A stretch of 64,000 bases of DNA from Labrys wisconsinensis (GTDB lineage Bacteria; Pseudomonadota; Alphaproteobacteria; Rhizobiales; Labraceae), in the NCBI RefSeq assembly GCF_030814995.1, contig NZ_JAUSVX010000010.1, forward strand, positions 248,001 through 312,000. Reading direction: 5' to 3'. Below are positions 47,430-58,028 of this stretch, piece by piece. Each line of letters starts with the position of its first letter. Positions within the stretch are counted from its first letter, which is position 1. The notes under the pieces are model-generated. The model made no database searches. It was not told where the DNA came from and saw nothing but the letters and a program-made list of their open reading frames with translations. The position numbers were made by a program, and so were the translations under genes.

Positions 47430-47645
47430 CGCTCGCTCTCCGGTTCGATCATGGCCGGGAGCATGGCGGAGCGACGTCGCAGAACTATGCCGGGCCGAGG
47501 CGTCTTTGTCGAAAGATGTGTCACGGCCACGGTGTCGACACATCGGGACCGGAAGGGCAGGCGGCGTGCATGCCTGAGATATTCTGATACACTTTTTCGC
47601 ACCGGCTTCGACTTGCGCTGCGGTATTCTGCAGCCTGGAGCTGCC

Positions 47646-48365
47646 ATGGAACCCGCACCGCACATCGCCATCGTCGACGATCACCGCGACATCCGCGACC
47701 TCGTCGGCAAATATCTCGCCCAGCACGGCTATCGCATCAGCACCGCCGAGAACGGGGCGGCGCTGCGCCGGCTGCTCGAAGCCGGCGCGCCGGACCTGGT
47801 GGTCCTCGACGTGATGATGCCGGGCGAGGACGGCCTCTCGCTGTGCCGCCACATCCGGGGCACCACCAACCTGCCGATCATCTTCCTCACCGCCATGGTC
47901 GAGGACACCGACCGCATCATCGGGCTCGAGATCGGCGCCGACGACTACCTGACCAAGCCGTTCAACCCGCGCGAGCTGCTCGCCCGCATCAAGGCGGTGC
48001 TGCGGCGCGTCAACAGCCTGCCGCCGCAGCGCGACAAGCTGAAGGCCAGGGCGCTGCGGTTCGAGCATTGGCTGCTCCATGTCGGCCGGCGCGAGCTCGT
48101 CGGCGCCGACGGCACCGCCGTCGCCCTGAGCACGGCGGAGTTCCGCCTGCTCAAGGCCCTCATCGACCATGCCGGGCTGGTGCTGAGCCGCGACCAGCTC
48201 CTCGACCTCACCGTCGGGCGCGCCGCCGACAGCTTCGACCGCAGCATCGACAACCAGGTCAGCCGCCTGCGCAAGAAGATCGAGGTCGATCCGCGCAATC
48301 CCATGCTGATCAAGACCCATTGGGGTGGCGGCTACAGCTTCGCCGCCGAGGTCCGGGAAGCATGA
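47646..48365 (+). CDS. OmpR-family response regulator
   Basis: A 239-residue regulator: receiver domain HIAIVDDHRDIRDLVGKYLA with phospho-acceptor Asp55 in VVLDVMMPGEDGL and LTKPFNPRELLARI, then a winged helix ending NQVSRLRKKIEVDPRNPMLI. GGAG precedes the ATG. It overlaps its kinase gene by 4 bases (ATGA). The divergent RND pump is a natural target, which is inference. Confidence 0.9.
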   Translation: MEPAPHIAIVDDHRDIRDLVGKYLAQHGYRISTAENGAALRRLLEAGAPDLVVLDVMMPGEDGLSLCRHIRGTTNLPIIFLTAMVEDTDRIIGLEIGADDYLTKPFNPRELLARIKAVLRRVNSLPPQRDKLKARALRFEHWLLHVGRRELVGADGTAVALSTAEFRLLKALIDHAGLVLSRDQLLDLTVGRAADSFDRSIDNQVSRLRKKIEVDPRNPMLIKTHWGGGYSFAAEVREA

Positions 48366-49780
48366 CGCGCCTGTGGACCCGCAGCCTCGCCGCGCAGATC
48401 GTCGCCCTGATGCTGCTCGCCCTCGCCGTGTCGCAGGGGATCGCCGTCCTGATCTTCTGGGACGAGCGCGGCCAGGCGCTGTGGAAGGCCGCCAAGAGCG
48501 AGTTCCTGAGCCGGACCGCCTCGCTCGCCGAGGTCATCGAGGCCTCGCCCGCCGCGCTCCGGCAGGACATGATCGATGCCAGCGCCACCAGCTATACCCG
48601 GTTCTGGGTCTCGCCGGCCGAGCCCCTCGACGGCGCGGCCTGGCAGCGGGAAGCCGTGGCCCAGATCGCCCGGCCGCTGCCGACCCTGACGCGCAAGCCG
48701 CGCCGGCCCGAGGCGGAGCTCGCCGAGCCTGCCCGCACCACCGGCGCCATGGCCGCGGCGGCGGACACCCGCCTCGCCTGGACGCCCCTGCCGGCCTGGG
48801 CCTGGCCCCTGTCGCGGCCGGCGAAGTTCCTCCGTCTCGACGGCCCCGACGGCATGGGCCTCGCCGTCCGCCTCGACAGCGGCGACTGGCTCAACGCCGC
48901 CTTCGTCAAGAAGATGTCGGACTCGCCATGGACGTCGAAATCCATGGTCTCGCTCGCGGTGACCGCGGCCATCCTGTCGCTGATCGCCGTCTTCGTCGCC
49001 GGCCGCATCGCCCGGCCGATGCGCCGGCTCGCAAAGGCGGCCGAGGCCCTGGGACGGGGCGAGTCGGTGGCGCCTTTGCCGGAATCCGGCCCCGACGACA
49101 TCCGCCATACCGCCGAGGCCTTCAACCGCATGCAGGAACGCCTGCAGCGCTTCGTCGAGGACCGCACCCGCATGCTGGCGGCCATCGGCCACGACCTGCG
49201 CACGCCGCTGACCTCGCTCCGGCTGCGCGCCGAGTTCGTCGCCGATGCCGAGGCGCAGGAGAAGATGCTCGCCACCATCGAGGAGATGCGGACCATGACG
49301 GAGGCGGCGCTCGCCTTCGCCCGGGAGGAGGCGGCGGCCGAGGACACGCGCACCGTCGATCTGCCGGCGCTGGTGGGAAGCCTTTGCGACGACCTGGCCG
49401 AGCTCGGCCACGACGTCACCTTCCTGGAAGGGACGACGGTGAAATACCGCTGCCGGCCGGACGCGCTCCGGCGCGCGGTGCGCAACCTGGTCGAGAATGC
49501 GGTGCGCTACGGCGAACGGGCGCGGGTGCGCCTCGCCCGCACGGGCGAGAGCATCGACGTGGTGGTCGAGGACGACGGCCCGGGCATTCCGGGCGAGGCG
49601 ATCGAGCAGGTGTTCGCGCCCTTCTTCCGCATCGAGACCTCGCGCAACCGCGAGACCGGCGGCGTCGGCCTCGGCCTGTCCATCGCCCGCACCATTGCCC
49701 GCCACCACGGCGGCGACGTCCGCCTCGCCAACGCCACCCGCGGCTTGCAGGCGACGATCAGCCTGCCGCTGGTGGCCTGA
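48362..49780 (+). CDS. Sensor histidine kinase (EnvZ-like layout)
   Basis: The 472-residue kinase has membrane helices near residues 12-33 and 195-215, a periplasmic sensor of about 160 residues, HAMP (GRIARPMRRLAKAAEALGRG), His277 in MLAAIGHDLRTPLTSLRLR, then N-box RNLVENAVRYG, VVEDDGPGIP and GGVGLGLSIARTIARHHGG. It is translationally coupled to its regulator. Confidence 0.9.
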   Translation: MTRLWTRSLAAQIVALMLLALAVSQGIAVLIFWDERGQALWKAAKSEFLSRTASLAEVIEASPAALRQDMIDASATSYTRFWVSPAEPLDGAAWQREAVAQIARPLPTLTRKPRRPEAELAEPARTTGAMAAAADTRLAWTPLPAWAWPLSRPAKFLRLDGPDGMGLAVRLDSGDWLNAAFVKKMSDSPWTSKSMVSLAVTAAILSLIAVFVAGRIARPMRRLAKAAEALGRGESVAPLPESGPDDIRHTAEAFNRMQERLQRFVEDRTRMLAAIGHDLRTPLTSLRLRAEFVADAEAQEKMLATIEEMRTMTEAALAFAREEAAAEDTRTVDLPALVGSLCDDLAELGHDVTFLEGTTVKYRCRPDALRRAVRNLVENAVRYGERARVRLARTGESIDVVVEDDGPGIPGEAIEQVFAPFFRIETSRNRETGGVGLGLSIARTIARHHGGDVRLANATRGLQATISLPLVA

Positions 49781-49882
49781 AGCGGTCGTCTGGGGATACG
49801 TGAGGCGGTCCGTCGTGGCGGGACTTGATCCGGCCATGACGGCGGAAAGCGCAGTGCGCTTGTCTGCGGACGGCCCCTCGGC

Positions 49883-50836
49883 CTACAGCCCGTGATCCTG
49901 CGCCGCCTTGAGCGCGGCGTCGCGCACGGCCTGCGACTGCCCGGCCATGAAGTCGTCGAGCCAGGGATCCCTGAGGCCGGCGGCCTGCGCCATCAGGTTC
50001 CACATGCCCGCCATCTTCGGGTCCTTGTCGACGCCCTGGCCGGAGGCATAGAGCCGGGCCAGGCGGTTGCGGCCGATCGGCGAGCCCGCCTCCGCCGCGC
50101 GGCGGAACCAGAGCGCCGCGGCCTTCTCGTCGCGCGGGACGCCGTCGCCGTTGTAGAGGGCGATGGCCGTCTCCACCATGGCGTCGACATTGCCGTCCTG
50201 CGCCGCGGCGAGGAAATAGCCGGCCGCAGCCTTGGCATCGACCGGCATGCCCTTGCCCTCCTTGGCCAGCACGCCCAGCGAATATTCGGCGTCGGCGCTG
50301 CCCTCGTCCGCCGCCTCGCGGAAGCGTTGCAGGGCGGTGGCGAAGTCGGGAGCGCCGTTGACCGGCCGAAGCGCCAGGATGCCGAGATTGTACGAGGCGG
50401 CCATCACCTTCATCGAGGCCGCCTTGTTGAGCAGCAGGATCCCGCCGGTCTCGTCCTTCGGCACGCCGCTGCCGGTCACCTTGGCCATGCCATAGGCGAA
50501 GATGGCGTCGCGGTTGCCGCGCTGGGCTGCCAGCCCGTACCAGGAGGCTGCCTTGGCCGGGTCGCGCGGCACGCCGAGCCCTTCGGCATAGAGCTGGCCG
50601 AGCAGCGTCATCGCCACCGGGTCCTGCTTCTCCTCCACCCGCTTGGTCGCCTCGTCGAAGGCGGTGAGGTAGTAGCCGCGCTGGAAGGCGCCGAAGGCAA
50701 GGTCGACCTTGCTGCTGTCGACCGGCGGCGCGATCGGCGGGAACACCGGCTTGGCCTCGGCCGCCGGCTTGTCCGCCGCCGCCGCGGCCGGCCACGCGGC
50801 GAGCCCCAGGACGATTGCGATCGCAAGCCGCCTCAT
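49883..50836 (-). CDS. Secreted Sel1-repeat protein
   Basis: This 317-residue protein has a signal peptide (AIAIVLGLAAWPAAAAA, cleavage near residue 21) and about six Sel1-like repeats of 36 residues, e.g. AMTLLGQLYAEGLGVPRDPA and KAASWYGLAAQRGNRDAIFA. Such repeats form helical scaffolds for protein contacts. Its start overlaps the thiE-like stop by 4 bases, so the two are cotranscribed. Role unknown. Confidence 0.85.
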   Translation of the reverse strand: MRRLAIAIVLGLAAWPAAAAADKPAAEAKPVFPPIAPPVDSSKVDLAFGAFQRGYYLTAFDEATKRVEEKQDPVAMTLLGQLYAEGLGVPRDPAKAASWYGLAAQRGNRDAIFAYGMAKVTGSGVPKDETGGILLLNKAASMKVMAASYNLGILALRPVNGAPDFATALQRFREAADEGSADAEYSLGVLAKEGKGMPVDAKAAAGYFLAAAQDGNVDAMVETAIALYNGDGVPRDEKAAALWFRRAAEAGSPIGRNRLARLYASGQGVDKDPKMAGMWNLMAQAAGLRDPWLDDFMAGQSQAVRDAALKAAQDHGL

Positions 50837-51483
50837 GCGCGCGCCTCCCGCTGCGCCAGCACCCGGCTGGCAAGCGACAGGGCCTCGGCCGGGCCCCTGT
50901 CGTGGTTCCACACCGCCCCGCCGAGCGCCACGAAATCCGCACCGGCATCGGCCAGCAGCGGCACCGAGCCGAGGTCCGGCGCATAGGCGACACAGGGGAT
51001 CTCGAACAGCTCCGCCCACCAGCCCGTGCGCTCGACCACCGCCTCCAGCGGCGGCGTGCGCCCGTCGCCGGAGGGCTCGCCGAACATCACGTAATCGACG
51101 CCGGTCTCGGCGATCGCCATCGAATCGTGCCGGGAGCGGATGCCGCCGGCGCCGACGATCCGCTCGGGCTTGAAGCTCTCCAGCGCCTCGGCGAGGCCCT
51201 TGTGGCCGTCGGCGACATGGATGCCGTCGGCCCCGGCCCGCGCCACGACGGCGGCGAAGCCGTTGACGATCAGGGCCGCGCCCCTGGGCTGCACCACCCC
51301 GGCCATCGCCTTGACCAGGCGCTTGGCCGCGCCGTCGTCCGGCGCCGCGAGGTTGAGCAGGACGCAGGCGACCTCCCCGGCCTCCAGCACCTCCTTCAGG
51401 AGCGGGCCGAAGGCCGTCGCATCCGTCACGAAGGGCGTGACGAGATAGAGCTGCACGGGCGGTCGATGATCGGCGTCGGCCAT
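50833..51483 (-). CDS. thiE: ThiE-family thiamine phosphate synthase-like protein
   Basis: A 216-residue TIM-barrel protein with the ThiE framework: QLYLVTPFVTDATAFGPLLK, AALIVNGFAAVVARAGADGI then HVADG, and DYVMFGEPSGDGR. ThiE joins HMP pyrophosphate and thiazole phosphate. Some substrate-binding residues differ from classical ThiE (HVADGHKG where HVGQxD is usual), so the activity is less certain. It follows pgk on the same strand, the place it holds in related genomes. Confidence 0.75.
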   Translation of the reverse strand: MADADHRPPVQLYLVTPFVTDATAFGPLLKEVLEAGEVACVLLNLAAPDDGAAKRLVKAMAGVVQPRGAALIVNGFAAVVARAGADGIHVADGHKGLAEALESFKPERIVGAGGIRSRHDSMAIAETGVDYVMFGEPSGDGRTPPLEAVVERTGWWAELFEIPCVAYAPDLGSVPLLADAGADFVALGGAVWNHDRGPAEALSLASRVLAQREARA

Positions 51484-51691
51484 GGGCGAAGGGTTCCGGC
51501 GAGCCGGTGTTCAAGCGCGTTATCGGGGCGAAAGCAAGACCGAAGCGGCCGTGGCATCGGTGCAGCGCCGGAGCGAGGCGGCCGGCCGATATCGACCTGC
51601 AAGCGGCCCGGGCCGGGCAGAGCTCGCGGATCGGCACAGAGGTCCCGCCCGCGAAGCTCCGCCGAACCTTTGAAATTCTGCCGAGGCGGGA

Positions 51692-52888
51692 TCAGCGCTT
51701 GCGCAGGATCTCGACACCCGGCAGGGCCTTGCCTTCCAGCCATTCCAGGAAGGCGCCGCCGGCGGTCGAGACGTAGGAGAAGTGGTCGGCCACCCCGGCA
51801 TGGTTGAGCGCGGCCACCGTGTCGCCGCCGCCCGCCACCGACAGAAGTTTGCCGGCTTTGGTTCTCGCCGCGACGTGCTTGGCGGCCACCACGGTGCCGT
51901 GGTCGAAGGGCGAGAGCTCGAAGGCGCCGAGCGGCCCGTTCCACACCACCGTCTCCGCCTCGTCGATGGCGCCCTTGATGCGCTCGATCGACTGCGGGCC
52001 GACGTCGAGGATCATGGCGTCGAGCGGGATGGAATCGAGTCCGTAGGCCTGGCTCGGGGCGTTGGCGGCGAAGTGATAGGCGATGACCGCGTCGACGGGC
52101 AGGATGATGGCGCAGTTCGCCGCCTGCGCCTTCTTGAGGATGTCGCGGGCGGTGTCGGCGAGGTCGCGCTCGGCCAGCGACTTGCCGATGCTCACCCCCT
52201 GGGCATGGAGGAAGGTGTTGGCCATGCCGCCGCCGATCACCAGGGCGTCGACCTTGCCGACAAGGTTGCCGAGGAGCTCCAGCTTGGTCGAGACCTTGGC
52301 GCCGCCGACCACCGCCGCCACCGGGCGCTTCGGGTTCTCCAGCGCCCGCGCCAGGGCCTCGACCTCCTGCTGCATGGTGCGCCCGGCATAGGCCGGCAGC
52401 ACATGGCCGAGGCCCTCGGTCGAGGCATGGGCGCGATGGGCGGCCGAGAAGGCGTCGTTGACCCAGATATCGCCATTGGCGGCCAGCGCCTTGACGAAGT
52501 CGGGATCGTTCTTCTCCTCGCCCTTGTGGAAGCGGGTGTTCTCCAGGCAGAGGATGTCGCCGTCCTTCATCGCCGCCACCGCCTTGGCCGCGGCCTCGCC
52601 GATGCAGTCCTCGGCGAAGGCGACGGGGCGATGCAGGATCTCGGCGGTCTTCTCGGCCACCGGCCTCAGGCTCTCCTTCGGATCCGGGCCCTTCGGCCGG
52701 CCGAAATGGGCGAGCAGGATCACCTTGGCATGGGCCCGCGACAATTCCAGGATGGTCGGCGCCACGCGCTCGATCCGGGTCGTGTCGGTGACGGCGCCGT
52801 TCTCCGTCGGCACGTTGAGGTCGACGCGCACGAGCACACGCTTGCCGGCGACGTCGCCGATGTCGTCGAGGGTACGGAAAGCGGTCAT
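51692..52888 (-). CDS. pgk: Phosphoglycerate kinase
   Basis: The 398-residue enzyme converts 1,3-bisphosphoglycerate and ADP to 3-phosphoglycerate and ATP. Full-length with [56 protein letters not shown] and C-terminal [15 protein letters not shown]. It follows gap with a small membrane-protein gene between. The class I/II fructose-bisphosphate aldolase gene often placed between pgk and thiE is missing here. Confidence 0.95.
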   Translation of the reverse strand: MTAFRTLDDIGDVAGKRVLVRVDLNVPTENGAVTDTTRIERVAPTILELSRAHAKVILLAHFGRPKGPDPKESLRPVAEKTAEILHRPVAFAEDCIGEAAAKAVAAMKDGDILCLENTRFHKGEEKNDPDFVKALAANGDIWVNDAFSAAHRAHASTEGLGHVLPAYAGRTMQQEVEALARALENPKRPVAAVVGGAKVSTKLELLGNLVGKVDALVIGGGMANTFLHAQGVSIGKSLAERDLADTARDILKKAQAANCAIILPVDAVIAYHFAANAPSQAYGLDSIPLDAMILDVGPQSIERIKGAIDEAETVVWNGPLGAFELSPFDHGTVVAAKHVAARTKAGKLLSVAGGGDTVAALNHAGVADHFSYVSTAGGAFLEWLEGKALPGVEILRKR

Positions 52889-52964
52889 CGTCGGTCTGCC
52901 CCGTTCGCGTTGGCCGTGGCGGCCTCAGAGCCGCCGCGGCGAGGATCGTCCCTTGCAACCCGGC

Positions 52965-53102
52965 CTACCCGGCACCGGGCAGGCTCGGCCCGTCATTGCC
53001 GTCGCCGTCGGGCTTGACCCCGCGGCTCTTCCAGAACGCGTAGAGCGCGAACGCCGCCACGGTCAGCAGCAGGCCCGCGCCGAGGAGGCGGCCAGTCCAC
53101 AT
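52965..53102 (-). CDS. 45-residue single-pass membrane protein between gap and pgk
   Basis: A short gene: MWTGRLLGAGLLLTVAAF then ALYAFWKSRGVKPDGDGNDG and PSLPGAG. One membrane helix (5-24), then a basic turn and a polar tail. GGAG is 8 bases before the ATG at 53102 and codon use has the high third-position GC of real genes. It lies 43 bp after gap and 76 bp before pgk on the same strand. Function unknown. Confidence 0.6.
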   Translation of the reverse strand: MWTGRLLGAGLLLTVAAFALYAFWKSRGVKPDGDGNDGPSLPGAG

Positions 53103-53145
53103 CGGACACTCCGTGTCGGAGCCCCGGCGGCCGGCCGCCGGAGGC

Positions 53146-54156
<1,011 letters not shown>

Positions 54157-54203
54157 GACTTGACCTTCCTGTCCTTCGAAGCTGGGGATGATAGCAGATG
54201 CAG

Positions 54204-54306
54204 CGCGTGTTCCGACTCCTGCCCTTCACCGGGCCGGCGGCCCGGAACACGCGGTCTTCGCAAGCCCGCCGTGCTGCCTCCGATCTTTGATCTCTGATCG
54301 GAGATC
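54204..54306 (-). promoter_or_regulatory. Two inverted repeats in the tkt-gap intergenic region
   Basis: CGCGTGTTCCG (54204-54214) pairs with CGGAACACGCG (54243-54253), and GATCTC (54289-54294) with GAGATC (54301-54306). Both fall in the 180-bp gap before gap. The first could be an operator or a structured leader; no T-run is present for a classic terminator. Confidence 0.4.
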
Positions 54307-54336
54307 GCCGGTCGGATGGCGGCCCGGCCGCGGGCC

Positions 54337-56325
54337 TCAGCCATTGTGACGCTTGATCGCCGTCTCGACCACGGCTTCCGGCGTGATGCCGAAATGGCGA
54401 TAGAGTTCCTTGATCGGCCCGCTGGCGCCGAAGGAGGCCATGCCGACGAAGCCGCCGTCCGGGCCGATCACCGCGTCCCAGCCGAAGCGCACCGCCGCCT
54501 CGACCGCCACCTTGACCGGGGCATTGCCGATCACCCGGGCCCGCACCTCGTCGGGCTGGCCGAGGAAGACGTCGAGCGAGGGCACCGAGACCAGCCGCGT
54601 CGGAACGCCGCGCTCGTTCAGCATCTTGCGGGCGTTCCAGGCGACCTCGACCTCCGAGCCAGAGGCGAACAGCGTCACCCTGGCCTCGCCGCCCACCGCC
54701 GGGGCGAGCTCGTAGGCGCCCTGGGCGCTGAGGTTGGTCGGAGAATCGTCGCGCAGCTGCGGCAGGTTCTGGCGCGTCAGGGCGAGCACGGTCGGGCCGT
54801 TGGTGCGCTCGAGCGCCAGCTGCCAGCACTCGGCCGTCTCGATCGCGTCGCAGGGGCGGAAGACGTGCATGTTCGGCATGGCGCGCAGGGCCGCCAGGTG
54901 CTCCACCGGCTGGTGGGTCGGCCCGTCCTCGCCGAGGCCGATCGAGTCGTGGGTCATGACGTAGACCGGCGCGGTGCCCATCAGCGCGGCAAGGCGCATG
55001 GCCGGGCGGGCATAGTCGGTGAACACCAGGAAGGTGCCGCCCGCCGGCACATAGCCCCCGTGCAGGTAGATGCCGTTCATGGCCGCCGCCATGCCGAACT
55101 CGCGGATGCCCCAGTGGATGTAGCGGCCCTTGAAGGTCTTCGGCGTGATCTCGACGAGGCCCTTGGCCTTGGTGTTGTTGGAGGGCGTGAGGTCGGCCGA
55201 GCCCAGGACCAGCTCGGGCATGACCTCGACGATGGCGTCGAGCGTGAGCTCGGAGGCCTTGCGGGTCGCCACCGTCACCGGCGCGGCCGCGAGCGCCTTC
55301 TTGTGGGCGGCGATGGCCTTGGCGAGCTTGGGCGGGCGCTGGCCCGAGACGCGGCGGGTGAACTCGGCCTGCTTGCGGTCGGAGAGGCCGGCGAAGCGGC
55401 CTTCCCAGGCCTCGCGCTCGGCCACGCCCCTGGTGCCGATGTCGCGCCAGGCCTTCAGCACCTCGGCCGGCACCTCGAACGGGCCGCCCGCTATGCCGAG
55501 CTTGGCCTTGGCGGCGGCGGCCTCCTCCGGCCCGAGCGGCTCGCCATGGGCCTTGGAGGTGCCCTGCTTCTTCGGCGCGCCGTAGCCGATGATGGTCTTG
55601 CAGGCGATCAGGGTCGGCTTGGACGATTTCTGCGCCCGCTCGATGGCGGCGGCGATCGCCTCCGGGTCGAGCCCGTCGACGCGCTCGGCGCGCCAGCCGC
55701 AGGCCTGGAAGCGCTTCACCTGGTCGACCGAGTCCGACAGCGTCAGCGGCCCGTCGATCGAGATGCCGTTGTCGTCCCAGAGCACGATCATCTTGCTGAG
55801 CTTGTAGTGCCCGGCGAGCGCGATCGCCTCCTGGCTGACGCCCTCCATCAGGTCGCCGTCCGAGGCCAGGACATAGGTGTGGTGGTCGACGATCTTCCGG
55901 CCGAACTCGGCCTGCAGCATCCTCTCGGCCATCGCCATGCCGACCGAGGTGGCCAGGCCCTGGCCGAGCGGGCCGGTGGTGGTCTCCACCCCGGCGGTGT
56001 GGAAGTTCTCGGGGTGGCCCGGGGTCTTGTAGCCGAGCTGGCGGAAATGCTTGAGGTCCTCCAGCGACATGCCGGGCACGCCCAGGAGATAGAGCAGCGA
56101 ATAGAGCAGCATCGAGCCGTGGCCGGCCGACAGCACGAAGCGGTCCCGGTCGGACCATTTGGGGTGGGATGCGTCGTATTTGAGAAAGCGCGTGAACAGG
56201 ACCGTGGCGACATCGGCCATGCCGAGCGGCATGCCGGGATGCCCGGATTTGGCCGCCTCGACGCCGTCGATCGCCAGCCCCCGGACGGCGTTGGCCATGC
56301 GATCGTGGAGTTCACGCTGAATCAT
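54337..56325 (-). CDS. tkt: Transketolase
   Basis: A 662-residue thiamine-diphosphate enzyme of the pentose phosphate and Calvin pathways. Markers: [42 protein letters not shown] (TPP/metal site), [20 protein letters not shown] in the pyrimidine domain and a complete C-terminal domain. Divergent from DUF4164-zapA across a 346-bp region. Confidence 0.96.
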   Translation of the reverse strand: MIQRELHDRMANAVRGLAIDGVEAAKSGHPGMPLGMADVATVLFTRFLKYDASHPKWSDRDRFVLSAGHGSMLLYSLLYLLGVPGMSLEDLKHFRQLGYKTPGHPENFHTAGVETTTGPLGQGLATSVGMAMAERMLQAEFGRKIVDHHTYVLASDGDLMEGVSQEAIALAGHYKLSKMIVLWDDNGISIDGPLTLSDSVDQVKRFQACGWRAERVDGLDPEAIAAAIERAQKSSKPTLIACKTIIGYGAPKKQGTSKAHGEPLGPEEAAAAKAKLGIAGGPFEVPAEVLKAWRDIGTRGVAEREAWEGRFAGLSDRKQAEFTRRVSGQRPPKLAKAIAAHKKALAAAPVTVATRKASELTLDAIVEVMPELVLGSADLTPSNNTKAKGLVEITPKTFKGRYIHWGIREFGMAAAMNGIYLHGGYVPAGGTFLVFTDYARPAMRLAALMGTAPVYVMTHDSIGLGEDGPTHQPVEHLAALRAMPNMHVFRPCDAIETAECWQLALERTNGPTVLALTRQNLPQLRDDSPTNLSAQGAYELAPAVGGEARVTLFASGSEVEVAWNARKMLNERGVPTRLVSVPSLDVFLGQPDEVRARVIGNAPVKVAVEAAVRFGWDAVIGPDGGFVGMASFGASGPIKELYRHFGITPEAVVETAIKRHNG

Positions 56326-56671
56326 GAGCTTTGTCCTGACTGGGGCAGCGGGGGGAACGCGGCGGGAAGGGCCGCGCGGTTCTTAACACCTCATCCCCGC
56401 CTGTCAATCTTCGGGCAGTGCCGCCGAATCAGGCAGAACCCGCCGCCGGAGCGCCTGCAGCGCGCTGCCGCGGCGGCGATTGTGGACGCCGGCAGGCCGG
56501 CGTCGGGGACAGATTGACGCTCGCCCCCGCCGCGACCTAGGCTCGCGCCATGTTTGGCTCGTTCTCAGATCGCCTGATTCGACCCGGGCAGGACGGGTCG
56601 GAGTCGCGGACGGGTCTCCGGCCGCCCTGCCCTGGCCCCGCTCCGGCGCGGCTTCCACGGCGAGGGCAGCG
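56326..56671. other. Divergent promoter region between tkt and DUF4164-zapA
   Basis: No gene is called in this 346-bp stretch. TTGACG near 56514 followed by CTAGGC at 56536 is a plausible plus-strand promoter. A 41-residue frame from ATG 56550 runs into the DUF4164 ATG with a 4-base overlap; it shows no family likeness. Confidence 0.45.
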
Positions 56672-56953
56672 ATGACCGCCTCCCCGTCCCTGGACACCGC
56701 CCTGCAGCGCCTCGCCGCCGCCCTCTCCCGCATCGAGGATGCGGTCGAGCGGCGCATCGAGGCCGACCGGGTCGGCGCCAGCCGCGAAGTGGAGGTGCAG
56801 GCGCTCTCCGACGACCGCGCCCGCCTGGCGCAGGAGCTCGACGAGAGCTTCGCGCGCTGCGCCCGGGCCGAGGCCGCCAACCGCGACGTCTCGCGCCGCC
56901 TCGACCAGGCCATCGACACCATCCGCACCGTGCTGGAGCATCAGGACCCCTGA
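56672..56953 (+). CDS. DUF4164 coiled-coil protein
   Basis: A 93-residue, almost wholly helical protein with heptad character (LQRLAAALSRIEDAVERRIE, DRARLAQELDESFARCARAE). DUF4164 proteins lie next to zapA in Rhizobiales. It ends 2 bp before zapA. A cell-division role is inferred from that linkage. Confidence 0.82.
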   Translation: MTASPSLDTALQRLAAALSRIEDAVERRIEADRVGASREVEVQALSDDRARLAQELDESFARCARAEAANRDVSRRLDQAIDTIRTVLEHQDP

Positions 56954-56955
56954 CG

Positions 56956-57333
56956 ATGACGCATGTCTCGGTCACCATTGCCGGGCGGGCCTACCGCATG
57001 GCCTGCGACGAGGGGCAGGAGGAGCATCTGCTCGGCCTCGGCCGGATGCTCGACGGCAGGATCGACCAGCTGCGCGCCTCCTTCGGCGAGATCGGCGACA
57101 TGCGCCTGGCCGTCATGGCCGGCATCATGGTGGCGGACGAATTGTCGGAGGCGCAGCGCCGCCACCACGCCCTGGAGGCGGAGCTGCAGGAGCTGCGCAG
57201 CGCCCGGGCGAGCGCCGTCGCCCGCGACGAGCAGGCGCAGCTGCGCGTCGCCGAGGCGGTGGCCGATGCCGCCGCCCGCATCGAGAAGCTGGCCGAGACG
57301 CTGCACAAGGGCGTGGTGAGCGGGGGCGCCTGA
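56956..57333 (+). CDS. zapA: Cell division protein ZapA
   Basis: The 125-residue protein binds and bundles FtsZ at midcell. N-terminal ZapA domain: VSVTIAGRAYRMACDEGQEE then HLLGLGRMLDGRIDQLR, followed by a long coiled coil (about residues 55-120). It is cotranscribed with DUF4164. Confidence 0.88.
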   Translation: MTHVSVTIAGRAYRMACDEGQEEHLLGLGRMLDGRIDQLRASFGEIGDMRLAVMAGIMVADELSEAQRRHHALEAELQELRSARASAVARDEQAQLRVAEAVADAAARIEKLAETLHKGVVSGGA

Positions 57334-57342
57334 GCGCCCCGC

Positions 57343-57954
57343 TCAGCTGCCGACCGCGGCCGCCGCCCCGTCGAGCAGGAGCGCCAGGCCGGCCTCGAAG
57401 GCGGCCTCGTGCCCGCCCGCGCGATAGGCGGCGAGGGCGCCGGCGAGCAGCGGGCGGTCCTGCGCCGCTGCATCGAGCCCGGTCGGCTCGGTCCCGGGAG
57501 CCGGCGCCGCCTGCTCCTCCAGCACGCAGCCGACGGTGTAGCGGCCGAGGGCGATGAGGAGCTGCAGCGCCGAGGGCGCGGCCATGCCGGCTCCGGCGAG
57601 GAAGCGCAGCATCACCTCCACGTGGCCGGCCTCGTCCGGATCCGGCTCGCTGCCGGCATGGACCCGCGCGCCGTCGCGATAGGCCGTGAGCGCGCGGCGG
57701 AAGCTGCGGGCATCCTCGGCCAGGAAGCCGCGCCAGTCCTCGCCGGGCCGCGGCGGCCGCGATGTCTGCCCGCGCGCCAGGATCTCCCGGTTCATCGCCG
57801 CCAGCAGGGCACGCTTGCCGGGAAAGTGCCAGTAGAGCGCCGGCTGCCGCACCCCGAGCCGCTCGGCCAGCAGCCGCGTCGACAACCCGTCGATGCCGAC
57901 CTCGTTGAGGAGGCGGAGCGCTTCGTCGACGATCCGGCTGCGGTCGACCTTCAT
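57343..57954 (-). CDS. TetR repressor of tetracycline-repressor type
   Basis: This 203-residue regulator has the TetR helix-turn-helix (IDGLSTRLLAERLGVRQPAL then YWHFPGKRALLAAM) and a C-terminal domain like that of the classical tetracycline repressor. It is divergent from a TetA-like exporter with two tet-type operators between them, so it should repress both until a drug binds. Confidence 0.88.
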   Translation of the reverse strand: MKVDRSRIVDEALRLLNEVGIDGLSTRLLAERLGVRQPALYWHFPGKRALLAAMNREILARGQTSRPPRPGEDWRGFLAEDARSFRRALTAYRDGARVHAGSEPDPDEAGHVEVMLRFLAGAGMAAPSALQLLIALGRYTVGCVLEEQAAPAPGTEPTGLDAAAQDRPLLAGALAAYRAGGHEAAFEAGLALLLDGAAAAVGS

Positions 57955-57983
57955 CTCGGGCGAATCCCGGTTGTCACGCCACT

Positions 57984-57996
57984 TTATCAGCGATAA
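57984..57996. promoter_or_regulatory. tet-type operator 1
   Basis: TTATCAGCGATAA is a palindrome with a 3-nt centre, like the CTATCAGTGATAG core of classical tet operators. It lies 29 bp before the repressor start. Confidence 0.7.
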
Positions 57997-57999
57997 GGA

Positions 58000-58016
58000 A
58001 TTTATCGGTGATAAAT
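58000..58016. promoter_or_regulatory. tet-type operator 2
   Basis: ATTTATC and GATAAAT flank GGT, a perfect 17-bp palindrome, 12 bp before the exporter ATG, so bound repressor would cover the exporter's ribosome site or promoter. Two tandem sites mirror the tetO1/tetO2 layout. Confidence 0.75.
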
Positions 58017-58028
58017 TCGAGGATCGTC

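Noticed and set aside
56550-56675. A 41-residue frame overlapping the DUF4164 start
   Set aside because: Pro/Arg-rich, with no helix or family resemblance; more likely leader sequence than a gene.
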